A DNA stretch of 13,225 bases. Origin: an uncultured Clostridia bacterium (GTDB taxonomy: Bacteria > Bacillota > Clostridia > Christensenellales > Aristaeellaceae). The stretch spans positions 1 through 13,225 of the forward strand of contig CAKTTM010000019.1 in NCBI GenBank assembly GCA_934615145.1. The letters run 5' to 3'. Below are positions 1-5,659 of the stretch, in pieces. Both the position numbers and the translations under genes were made by a program. Under the pieces are notes generated by a model that saw only the letters and a list, made by a program, of their open reading frames with translations, was not told where the DNA came from and did not search any database. Within the stretch, counting starts at the first letter, position 1, and each line of letters begins with the position of its first letter.

Positions 1-206
1 CGCGGCTCTCTTGATAAAAATGTTTCACAATCTCTGCAATACCAATTTATGTACTGCATCCATCTATGATCATTAGCCTGAGGATCATAATAGCTATCCG
101 TGTAGTAATAGCCAAGATTCGAATGGTTACACGCTGCTACAGCGGGCATGACGATTCCTATCGTGATGGCGACGAATGCCAACAACGAGAACAATTTCCT
201 ATTCAT
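1..206 (-). CDS. Small exported Cys/His-rich protein, 3' part beyond window
   Basis: I do not recognise this protein; its function is unknown. The frame is open for 68 codons from ATG at 206 down to the window edge, so the C-terminus is missing. Residues 1-25 form a signal peptide (MNRKLFSLLAFVAITIGIVM, then PAVAA). V23-A24-A25-C26 fits a lipobox, so it may be a lipoprotein; cleavage by signal peptidase I after A24 is the alternative. The mature part is rich in Tyr and has C26-x-H28, H47 and C57-R-D-C60, a spacing that could bind zinc (inference). The start is set by GGAGG at 214-218, 7 nt upstream. The ATG overlaps the stop of a 21-codon leader ORF, and a strong promoter with upstream tandem repeats precedes both. 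It is AT-richer than all other genes here. An overlapping plus-strand frame (66-485) has no such support. Confidence 0.72.
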   Translation of the reverse strand, partial: MNRKLFSLLAFVAITIGIVMPAVAACNHSNLGYYYTDSYYDPQANDHRWMQYINWYCRDCETFLSREP

Positions 207-268
207 GTTCTGTCCTCCACTTCCTTCACCCTTCGAGAAGAATCATTAGCCAAGACAAAGACACCCAT
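203..268 (-). CDS. 21-codon leader ORF overlapping the exported protein start
   Basis: This is a short ORF of 21 sense codons starting at ATG 268 (MGVFVLANDSS..., ending VEDRT) and stopping at TGA 203-205. The stop shares bases with the ATG of the downstream exported-protein gene (ATGA overlap). The Shine-Dalgarno is excellent: AAGGAGG, 6 nt before the ATG. It lies about 100 nt downstream of the predicted transcription start. The peptide is hydrophilic after residue 8 and has no signal peptide. I infer that it is translated and couples ribosomes to the next gene; it could also be a regulatory leader peptide. It matches no family I know. Confidence 0.5.
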   Translation of the reverse strand: MGVFVLANDSSRRVKEVEDRT

Positions 269-374
269 ATTACTCCTCCTTCCCTACCAATCAAGCCCAT
301 TAGCGATTTGGTGTGAACCCAGGAAATTGTGGTCAATCAGGATATTACTCGTACGGTGCAGTTTTGTTAGTTCA

Positions 375-402
375 ATAATAACATATTCTAGTGTTATGTC
401 AA
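375..402 (-). promoter_or_regulatory. Sigma-A-type promoter for leader ORF and exported protein
   Basis: On the minus strand a perfect -35 TTGACA (402-397) is followed after 16 bp by TATTAT (380-375), one base off TATAAT. Transcription would start near 368, giving a leader of about 100 nt before the 21-codon ORF. The paired 22-bp repeats end 6 bp upstream of the -35, the usual place for an activator dimer. Confidence 0.65.
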
Positions 403-408
403 TACTTT

Positions 409-452
409 CACTTCAGGTCGCAACAACAATCACCTCAGGTCGCAACAACAAT
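409..452 (-). repeat. Two abutting 22-bp direct repeats upstream of the -35
   Basis: Positions 409-430 and 431-452 are head-to-tail copies that differ only at 412 (T) versus 434 (C). They share the core TCAGGTCGCAACAACAAT on the plus strand. The 22-bp period is about two helical turns, so both copies face the same side of the DNA, just upstream of a minus-strand promoter. That arrangement is typical of response-regulator sites such as LytTR-family direct repeats (for example the paired VirR boxes of Clostridium perfringens). The identity of the regulator is inference; none is encoded in this window. Confidence 0.9.
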
Positions 453-503
453 TTGGAGAATGCACCGCCTAAAAACAATATATAAAAGCCCTGTAACAAT
501 CAG

Positions 504-531
504 GCGTCCGGCGTTTACGCCGGGCGCTTTT
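504..531 (+). terminator. Hairpin with short T-run at the AT-rich/GC-rich border
   Basis: A 10-bp stem (GCGTCCGGCG with CGCCGGGCGC, one G-T pair) closes a TTTA loop and is followed by TTTT on the plus strand. No plus-strand gene precedes it, so it may be the leftover terminator of a resident gene displaced by the AT-rich segment, or part of the leader of the next gene. A weak promoter-like pair (TTTACG at 514, TAGGAT at 537, 17-bp spacer) overlaps it. Confidence 0.45.
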
Positions 532-572
532 CGTGATAGGATGAACATATCAAAAAACAGGTGGTGAAAGAT

Positions 573-1358
573 ATGAAACACAGCGCGAAAACACGGTTCA
601 CGACCGCACTGCTCTGCCTGTTGCTGCTGCTGGTGCCCCTGGCGCAGGCAGCCTACTACACACCGCTGAAAAAGGGCGACAGCGGCGCCAGCGTGCAGAT
701 CATGCAGACCACGCTAAACAGCCTGAGCTATCCCCTGCGCGCCGATGGCAAGTTTGGCCAGAGCACGGTCAACGCTGTTCGCGCCTTCCAGCGCGTCAAC
801 GGCCTGAAGGTGGACGGCGTGGCCGGCACCAAGACACTGACGCTGCTCTACTCCGGCCGCGCCAAGGGCAATACGCCGCCCCAGCCGCCCAAGGACAACA
901 CGCCGGGCACCGGTACCTACGCCCTGGTCGCCACCCAGCGGGGCCGCATCCTCTACCTGCGCTCCTCCAGGTCATCGGCCAGCAGGGCCAACGTCATCGC
1001 CATGATGCCCCAGGGCGCCAAGGTGGAGGTATTGGAAAAGGGCGGCAGCTGGAGCAAGGTGCGCTATGGGGGCAAAGCGGGCTACGCCATGACAGGCTTC
1101 CTGGCCTTTGAGGGCACGCAGCCCGCCGCGCCGTCGGATGTCAAGCCCGGCGATAAGACAAAGGCCATCGTGGCCACCCAGCCCGGCCGCGTGCTCAACC
1201 TGCGCTCCAGCCGCTCCAACGCCAGCAACCGCAACATCATCGGCACCATCCGCAGCAACACCGTGGTGCGCCTGCTTGAGAAGGGCGCCACCTGGAGCAA
1301 GGTGAGCCATGGCGGCAAGACCGGCTATGTGATGAGTGGTTTTCTCAGGTTCCCGTAA
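573..1358 (+). CDS. Secreted peptidoglycan-binding protein with two SH3 domains
   Basis: The 261-residue product is probably an exported, non-catalytic cell-wall-binding protein. Residues 1-26 are a signal peptide with a clear AQA/AYY cleavage site. Residues 32-94 are a PG_binding_1 domain (LKKGDSGASVQIMQ, then DGKFGQSTVNAVRAFQ, the family's core pattern). A Pro-rich linker (100-113) leads to two bacterial SH3 domains at about 116-179 and 198-260. The two repeats are similar to each other (ATQRGRILYLRSSRS and ATQPGRVLNLRSSRS; both end GYxMxGFL), which indicates internal duplication. No hydrolase domain is present. The ATG at 573 is preferred over GTG 561 because AGGTGG (559-564) sits 8 nt upstream. 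A stem-loop terminator follows, so the gene is likely monocistronic. Confidence 0.9.
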   Translation: MKHSAKTRFTTALLCLLLLLVPLAQAAYYTPLKKGDSGASVQIMQTTLNSLSYPLRADGKFGQSTVNAVRAFQRVNGLKVDGVAGTKTLTLLYSGRAKGNTPPQPPKDNTPGTGTYALVATQRGRILYLRSSRSSASRANVIAMMPQGAKVEVLEKGGSWSKVRYGGKAGYAMTGFLAFEGTQPAAPSDVKPGDKTKAIVATQPGRVLNLRSSRSNASNRNIIGTIRSNTVVRLLEKGATWSKVSHGGKTGYVMSGFLRFP

Positions 1359-1374
1359 GCAACAGGCAGGTGAC

Positions 1375-1413
1375 AGCAAAGGGGCGCGCAGGATGCAGCC
1401 GCGCCTCTTTGCT
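1375..1413 (+). terminator. Stem-loop terminator after the SH3 protein gene
   Basis: A 14-bp stem (AGCAAAGGGGCGCG with CGCGCCTCTTTGCT, one G-T pair) encloses an 11-nt loop and begins 17 nt after the stop codon. Its right arm carries TCTTT in place of a free U-tract. It separates this gene from the promoter at 1430. Confidence 0.6.
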
Positions 1414-1429
1414 TGATAAAGAGCCAAAG

Positions 1430-1458
1430 TTGACACATGCTTAGCCATTGTCTATACT
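1430..1458 (+). promoter_or_regulatory. Strong promoter for the E2-like acyltransferase gene
   Basis: A consensus -35 TTGACA (1430-1435) and a -10 TATACT (1453-1458) are separated by exactly 17 bp. Transcription would begin near 1465, giving a 5' leader of about 45 nt before the TTG start at 1510. Confidence 0.75.
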
Positions 1459-1509
1459 GCATCTGCGCGCTTTTCGCGCCTTGCCATCGACGAAAATGAG
1501 GTAATACCA

Positions 1510-2475
1510 TTGTTTGGAAGAAGACCGGATGGCCGCGTGGTGAAGACCATCGATCCCATCATCGCGCTGACCCCCTACCTGATGCCCATGCGCTGCGACG
1601 CGCAGGTGATGCTCAAATTGCAGGTGGACTATGAAAAGCTGGCCCGCTACATCGCCCAAAAAGGCTCGGAGGGCTATCGCTTCAGCTTCATGGACATCTT
1701 CTTTTCCGCCTATGTGCGCACGGTGGCCCAACTGCCCGACCTCAACCGCTTCATCGCCAACAAGCGCATCTACGCGCGCAATGAGCTGACGATCTCCTTT
1801 GTGGTGCTGCAGGATACCAAGGATGGCAGTGTCAAGGAAAACACCATCAAGTGCAAGTTTGACCCGCACGACACCATCTATGATGTGGCGGCGCGCACCA
1901 ACGCCGCCATTGTGGCCGGCCGCAATGAAGAGGTGGACAACAACACCATGAAGCTGGCCAAGCTGCTGTTAAATCCCATCCTGGCCAATGTCATCGTGGG
2001 CGCGGCGCGGCTGCTGGATCGCTATGGGCTGATGCCCCGCTTCATCCACGAGGCCAGCCCCTTCCACACCAGCCTGTTTTTCACCAACATGGCCTCCATC
2101 GGCATGCCGGCGGTCAACCACCATATCTACAATTTCGGCACCACCTCTGTCTTCCTGTCCATTGGCGCGGTGGAGCGCCAGGTGGTCATCAATGAGGCGG
2201 GCCAGCCCCAGCGCAAGCGCATGCTGCCGCTGGGCATCACCGCCGATGAGCGCGTCTGCGCGGGCATGGTCTACTCCCAGATGGTGGCCACCGTCACCCG
2301 CTACCTGGCTGATCCATCGCTGCTGGAGAAGCCGCCCGAGCGCGTGCTCTTTGACGAGAACAACTACTACGGCCTGCCGCCGGCGCCCCGGCACAAGTTC
2401 CTGCCCAGGCTGCGCAACATCACCCGTCTGGGCCGCCGCCGCCGCAAGGCGGACAGGTCGGACCTGGCCGGATAA
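1510..2475 (+). CDS. Stand-alone E2-type (2-oxoacid dehydrogenase) acyltransferase domain, active site degenerate
   Basis: The 321-residue protein aligns by eye with the CoA-dependent catalytic domain of dihydrolipoamide acyltransferases (the fold shared with chloramphenicol acetyltransferase). The family's later part is recognisable: SLFFTNMASIG, a VFLSIGAVE strand, RMLPLGITADERVCAG, then the terminal helix VTRYLADPSLLEKP. There is no lipoyl or E1/E3-binding domain, and no E1, E3 or lipoate gene nearby. Where E2 enzymes have DHRxxDG, this protein reads D246-E-R-V-C-A-G252, so the catalytic His is Glu and the Asp is Ala. It is probably not a classical acyltransferase (inference). A basic tail follows (RLGRRRRKADR). 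The TTG start is chosen because GAGG (1498-1501) lies 8 nt upstream and no suitable ATG is near. It has its own promoter. No signal peptide is present, so it should be cytoplasmic. Confidence 0.8.
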   Translation: MFGRRPDGRVVKTIDPIIALTPYLMPMRCDAQVMLKLQVDYEKLARYIAQKGSEGYRFSFMDIFFSAYVRTVAQLPDLNRFIANKRIYARNELTISFVVLQDTKDGSVKENTIKCKFDPHDTIYDVAARTNAAIVAGRNEEVDNNTMKLAKLLLNPILANVIVGAARLLDRYGLMPRFIHEASPFHTSLFFTNMASIGMPAVNHHIYNFGTTSVFLSIGAVERQVVINEAGQPQRKRMLPLGITADERVCAGMVYSQMVATVTRYLADPSLLEKPPERVLFDENNYYGLPPAPRHKFLPRLRNITRLGRRRRKADRSDLAG

Positions 2476-2527
2476 GCTCAGACTGAGGCAATTCCTTTCA
2501 GCAAGCGGCTTTGTTACAGTTTGCTCA

Positions 2528-2556
2528 TTGCCCCCTCGCCCCTGCTTTGCTATAAT
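2528..2556 (+). promoter_or_regulatory. Promoter of the DUF6273/NAGPA/Nim operon
   Basis: A perfect -10 TATAAT (2551-2556) with an extended TGC in front is preceded by TTGCCC (2528-2533) at 17 bp. The transcription start would be near 2563, so the leader is only about 20 nt and is nearly filled by the ribosome-binding site AAGGGGG (2566-2572), 9 nt before the ATG at 2582. Confidence 0.75.
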
Positions 2557-2581
2557 CAGGGCATGAAGGGGGTTTTTTTAT

Positions 2582-3292
2582 ATGTTGAGAAAACGATTAT
2601 TCATATTGGCTCTGGCGCTGTGCCTGCTGGCGCTGGGCGCCACGGCCCAGGCGCCGCTGCGCGGCTATGACAAGGCCCAGGGCTATCAGTATGTCAGCTT
2701 TGGCAGCTATCCCCAGGGCGCGCAGGGGGAGCTGGCGCCCATCCTGTGGCGGGTGCTGCAGGTGGAAGGCGGCATCGCCTACCTGATGAGCGAGTATATC
2801 CTGGATGTCCAGCGCGTCAGCGGCGACCAGTGGAACTACAAGGGCTGGGAGAGCAGCGAGCTGTTCGCCTGGCTGAACAAGGACTTCATCGATAAGGCCT
2901 TCAGCGAGGAAGAGCAGCAGGCCCTGCATGAGGACGAAGCCTTGGGACGGGCCAGCCTGCCCTCCGCCCCCGACCTGCAAAACAAGGACATAGGCTTTGG
3001 CACCGATGTCAGCCGGCGCATACAGGGCACCCCCTGGGCGCTGGCCCAACGCGGGCTCTACCAGTATTCCAGCCGCAACTACAGCCCCATCTGGATGCGC
3101 AGCCCCTCGCAGCAAAAGCACGCGCATCGGTCGACCAAGGTGGACGGCAAGATGGGCTTTATCGGCGTTGAGTCTGACGATCTGGGCGTCTGCCCGGTCA
3201 TCTGGCTGAGGGCTGACATGATCTCGACCGAGGGCTCCGGCACGCGAGAGGCACCGCTTGCCATCAAGCTTCAGGTAGGTACAGCGCCATGA
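2582..3292 (+). CDS. Secreted DUF6273 protein
   Basis: The 236-residue product has a signal peptide (residues 1-24, ending ATAQA/PLRGY) and one DUF6273 domain over most of the remainder. Visible family landmarks are the FGSYPQ opening, the ILWRVLQVE strand, SEYILD, the WESSELFAWLN segment followed by FSEEEQQAL, and a late WMRSPS / GVCPVIWLR part. The biochemical role of DUF6273 is not known to me; it is common in exported proteins of Clostridia. It is first in a three-gene operon and overlaps the next gene by 4 bp (ATGA). The next gene carries a close paralogue of this domain, so the pair arose by tandem duplication. No Cys lipobox is present, so release into the medium or wall is likely. Confidence 0.87.
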   Translation: MLRKRLFILALALCLLALGATAQAPLRGYDKAQGYQYVSFGSYPQGAQGELAPILWRVLQVEGGIAYLMSEYILDVQRVSGDQWNYKGWESSELFAWLNKDFIDKAFSEEEQQALHEDEALGRASLPSAPDLQNKDIGFGTDVSRRIQGTPWALAQRGLYQYSSRNYSPIWMRSPSQQKHAHRSTKVDGKMGFIGVESDDLGVCPVIWLRADMISTEGSGTREAPLAIKLQVGTAP

Positions 3293-5079
3293 TATCATTG
3301 CGTACACGCCTGCTATGCCTGCTGCTGGCGCTTTGTCTGATGCCAATGGTTGCGGGGGCACAGGCCCCCCTTGCGCCGGGCCAGCTGCTCAGCTTTGGCA
3401 GCTATCCACAAGGCGCGGCGGGCGAGCAGGCCGCCATCGTCTGGCGAGTTTTGTCCGTCGCCGACAATCAGGCCCTGCTGCTTAGCGAGCTGATACTGGA
3501 CTCCCGCCCCGTGCAGGACAACGCCGCCAGCTATAATGGCTGGGAGGGCAGCGAGCTGCACAAGTGGGTGCAGGCAGACTTTCTCGGCGCCGCCTTCAAC
3601 GAAGCGGAGCAGGTTGCCCTGCTGCCCCAGGCCCAGGGTGAACTGGTGGGGCTGCCCAGCGCGGACCTGCTCAAGCAAAAAGATCTGGGCTTTGGCAGCA
3701 AAGAAAGCGTCAAGGCGGTGGGGACAGCCTATGCGCAGACGCGCGGCCTCAAGGCCAACAGCAGGGGCGAGGCCTCCTATTGGATGGGCACGCGGTCTGA
3801 GACCAACAAGAGGTCTCAGCGCCTCATCATGGCCAGTGGCTCCATGGGCTATACCAGCGCAGACGCCAAGGGCCACGGCATCCGGCCGCTGATACGGCTT
3901 GATCTGTCCAAGACACAGCAGCTGGCGCCTGCCACCGGGCAGGGGCCGATCGTATTGTCCGTCACGCAGGAGATATTGGATGCCTATCTGGCTCGCCAGG
4001 CAGAGGCGGAGGCCCGTCAAAAGGCCGAGGCTGAAGAACAGGCCCGGATAGAGGCGGAAAAACAGGCGCAGGAGGCCGCCCAGCTGCAGCAGGCCAAGCA
4101 GGAGCTGGCGTTGGCGCAGCAGGCGCTGACAGCAGCCGCGGGCGGCGAAGAGAGCAGCCTGGCCCCGCTCAAGGCGGCAGTGGAGGCCGCCCAGCTAGCG
4201 CTTGACAAGTTGCAGAGCATGCAGATCGAGGGCTTCCCCCGGCTGACCAAGGCCGGCTTCCTGCCAGAGGGTCAGGCGCCCTTTGTCTATGAGAACGACG
4301 AGGAGGGGCAGTGGCGCTATGCCTCGCAGACGCTGAGGATCGACATCAGGCGCTACCTGGATGCCGAGCAGAAAATGCGCTGGTTTGAGGCCGAGATCGT
4401 CACCGATCCCAGCGTTGATCGCTTCAGAATCTATCAGAACGATCCGGGCAACGAGCTGAAAATGCGCGACATGAGCGAGATCGCCCAGGCCAATAACCTG
4501 GTCTATGCCATGAATGGCGACTACTATATCTATCGCGTGCGCAAGCAGTCCAAGACCACCATCGGACGCATCATCCGCGCTGGCGAGGTACGCTATGATG
4601 ACGCCCGCAAGCCCAACACCACCGCCTTCCCCAACCTGGACACCCTGGCGCTGTTCCCTGACGGACAGATGCAGGTCTACCACGGGGATGAACAGACCGC
4701 CGCCCAGCTGCAGGCCCAGGGCGCGGAGTACACGCTGTCCTTTGGCCCCTATCTGATACGCGATGGCCAGCTCAGTGAGGGCAGCGCCCAGTTTGGCAAG
4801 GTGAACAACCCGCGCGCAGCCATCGGCATGGTGGCCCCGGGGCACTACCGCACCATCGTGATGGAGGCCCGCACCAGCAAGTCCAAGGGCAGCACCATCG
4901 CCTGGATGGCGCAGCGTCTGTTGGACGCCGGCTGTGTGCAGGGCTATAACCTGGATGGCGGGCAGACTGCGGTGATGATCTTCATGGGCAAGCAGCTCAA
5001 TGAGATCGGCCCCTATGACGGTCGTACCAACCCGCGGACGCAGAATGAGGTGCTGGGCATCGGGCAGAGGCAGGATTGA
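3289..5079 (+). CDS. Secreted DUF6273 / coiled-coil / phosphodiester glycosidase (NAGPA) fusion
   Basis: The 596-residue protein has a signal peptide (1-25, ending AGAQA/PLAPG), a DUF6273 domain (about 30-205), an Ala/Glu/Gln-rich coiled coil (about 233-310), and a C-terminal phosphodiester glycosidase domain (about 390-595, the NAGPA family named after the mammalian enzyme that removes GlcNAc from phosphodiesters). Landmarks of the last domain are MNGDYY at about 408, a LDTLALFPDGQM strand, FGPYLIRDGQL, NPRAAIGM, the NLDGGQTAVM loop at about 554 and NPRTQNEVLG at the end. Bacterial members are thought to act on sugar-phosphodiesters in glycans or wall polymers; the substrate here is unknown. 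The gene overlaps its upstream neighbour by 4 bp (ATGA), implying translational coupling, and ends 2 bp before the next ATG. The coiled coil probably spaces the two domains or dimerises the protein. Confidence 0.92.
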   Translation: MISLRTRLLCLLLALCLMPMVAGAQAPLAPGQLLSFGSYPQGAAGEQAAIVWRVLSVADNQALLLSELILDSRPVQDNAASYNGWEGSELHKWVQADFLGAAFNEAEQVALLPQAQGELVGLPSADLLKQKDLGFGSKESVKAVGTAYAQTRGLKANSRGEASYWMGTRSETNKRSQRLIMASGSMGYTSADAKGHGIRPLIRLDLSKTQQLAPATGQGPIVLSVTQEILDAYLARQAEAEARQKAEAEEQARIEAEKQAQEAAQLQQAKQELALAQQALTAAAGGEESSLAPLKAAVEAAQLALDKLQSMQIEGFPRLTKAGFLPEGQAPFVYENDEEGQWRYASQTLRIDIRRYLDAEQKMRWFEAEIVTDPSVDRFRIYQNDPGNELKMRDMSEIAQANNLVYAMNGDYYIYRVRKQSKTTIGRIIRAGEVRYDDARKPNTTAFPNLDTLALFPDGQMQVYHGDEQTAAQLQAQGAEYTLSFGPYLIRDGQLSEGSAQFGKVNNPRAAIGMVAPGHYRTIVMEARTSKSKGSTIAWMAQRLLDAGCVQGYNLDGGQTAVMIFMGKQLNEIGPYDGRTNPRTQNEVLGIGQRQD

Positions 5080-5081
5080 GC

Positions 5082-5555
5082 ATGCGCCGCAGTGACCGCC
5101 AGATCAAGGATAACGCTCAGATCACCCAGCTGCTGAGCAGCTGCCAGGTGCTGCACCTGGGGCTCTGCCGGGATGGGCTGTCCTATGTGGTGCCGCTGAG
5201 CTATGGCTTTGAGCAGCTGGCAGGGCAGCTCAGGCTCTACTTTCACAGCGCCTTGAAGGGCAAGAAGGTGGAGATGATCGGCGAGGGCGCGGCCTGCTGG
5301 GTGACCATCACGGCCGACAGCGCGGTCATCCGGGCGGACAAGGCCTGCGACTGGTCCAGCCGCTTTGCCTCGATGATGATGTCAGGACAGGTGCGGCCGC
5401 TCACCAATGAGGATGAGCGTTTACACGGCCTCGACCTCATCATGCGCCAGCATGGCTTTGAGGGGCAGCCCAGCTATGAGGCAGGCGCGCTCAGCCGGGT
5501 AATAGTCTATATCATCGAGGTGGCGCAGATCAGCGGCAAGCAGCGAGGGACATAA
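5082..5555 (+). CDS. Nim-like flavoprotein, pyridoxamine 5'-phosphate oxidase family
   Basis: The 157-residue cytoplasmic protein has the split-barrel FMN-binding fold of NimA-type proteins. It begins MRRSDRQIKD, typical of the family, and contains a VLHLGLCRDGLSYVVPLSYGFE strand pair (the PYVVP-like segment) and YFHSALKGKK, the flavin-contact segment with a conserved His. Some relatives reduce nitroimidazoles; most are of unknown physiological role, and resistance should not be assumed. The ATG at 5082 is preferred, with AGGA (5072-5075) 6 nt upstream; a TTG two codons earlier overlaps the previous gene. It is the last gene of the operon and is followed by a hairpin. Its pairing with two exported proteins suggests co-transcription rather than an obvious shared pathway. 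Confidence 0.84.
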   Translation: MRRSDRQIKDNAQITQLLSSCQVLHLGLCRDGLSYVVPLSYGFEQLAGQLRLYFHSALKGKKVEMIGEGAACWVTITADSAVIRADKACDWSSRFASMMMSGQVRPLTNEDERLHGLDLIMRQHGFEGQPSYEAGALSRVIVYIIEVAQISGKQRGT

Positions 5556-5575
5556 TAAGCTGAAACAAGCCATCG

Positions 5576-5597
5576 GGGCTGGCATCGCTGCCAGCCC
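5576..5597. terminator. Hairpin between convergent genes
   Basis: A perfect 9-bp stem (GGGCTGGCA with TGCCAGCCC) with a TCGC loop lies 20 nt after the Nim-like gene. A possible outer pairing (AAGCCA with TGGCTT) extends it. Neither strand has a strong T-run after the stem, so termination in both directions is plausible but not certain. Confidence 0.45.
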
Positions 5598-5612
5598 TTG
5601 CTGCTGTTTGGC

Positions 5613-5659
5613 TTAAGTCACTCGTTTGGACTAAGTCACTCGTTTGGACTAAGTCACTC
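5613..5659. repeat. 18-bp tandem repeat, 2.6 copies, at a 3' end
   Basis: The unit CTAAGTCACTCGTTTGGA occurs at 5613-5630 (first base T), 5631-5648 and, in part, 5649-5659. The last copy runs into the 3' end of the minus-strand propeller gene and includes its TGA. Because 18 is a multiple of three, each copy repeats GAG-TGA in the same frame as the gene. Confidence 0.93.

Noticed and set aside
409..452. CRISPR array
   Set aside because: Only two abutting copies with no spacers between them; no cas genes.
66..485. Plus-strand 139-codon frame over the AT-rich left edge
   Set aside because: It runs antisense through the exported-protein gene, the leader ORF, the promoter and the 22-bp repeats, and has no Shine-Dalgarno or recognisable domain.
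2597..3361. Minus-strand 254-codon frame
   Set aside because: It is antisense to the DUF6273 gene and the start of the NAGPA fusion; composition and context mark it as a shadow.
5082..5555. Nitroimidazole resistance gene
   Set aside because: Only family-level resemblance to Nim proteins is visible; the fold is widespread and resistance cannot be inferred from the sequence.
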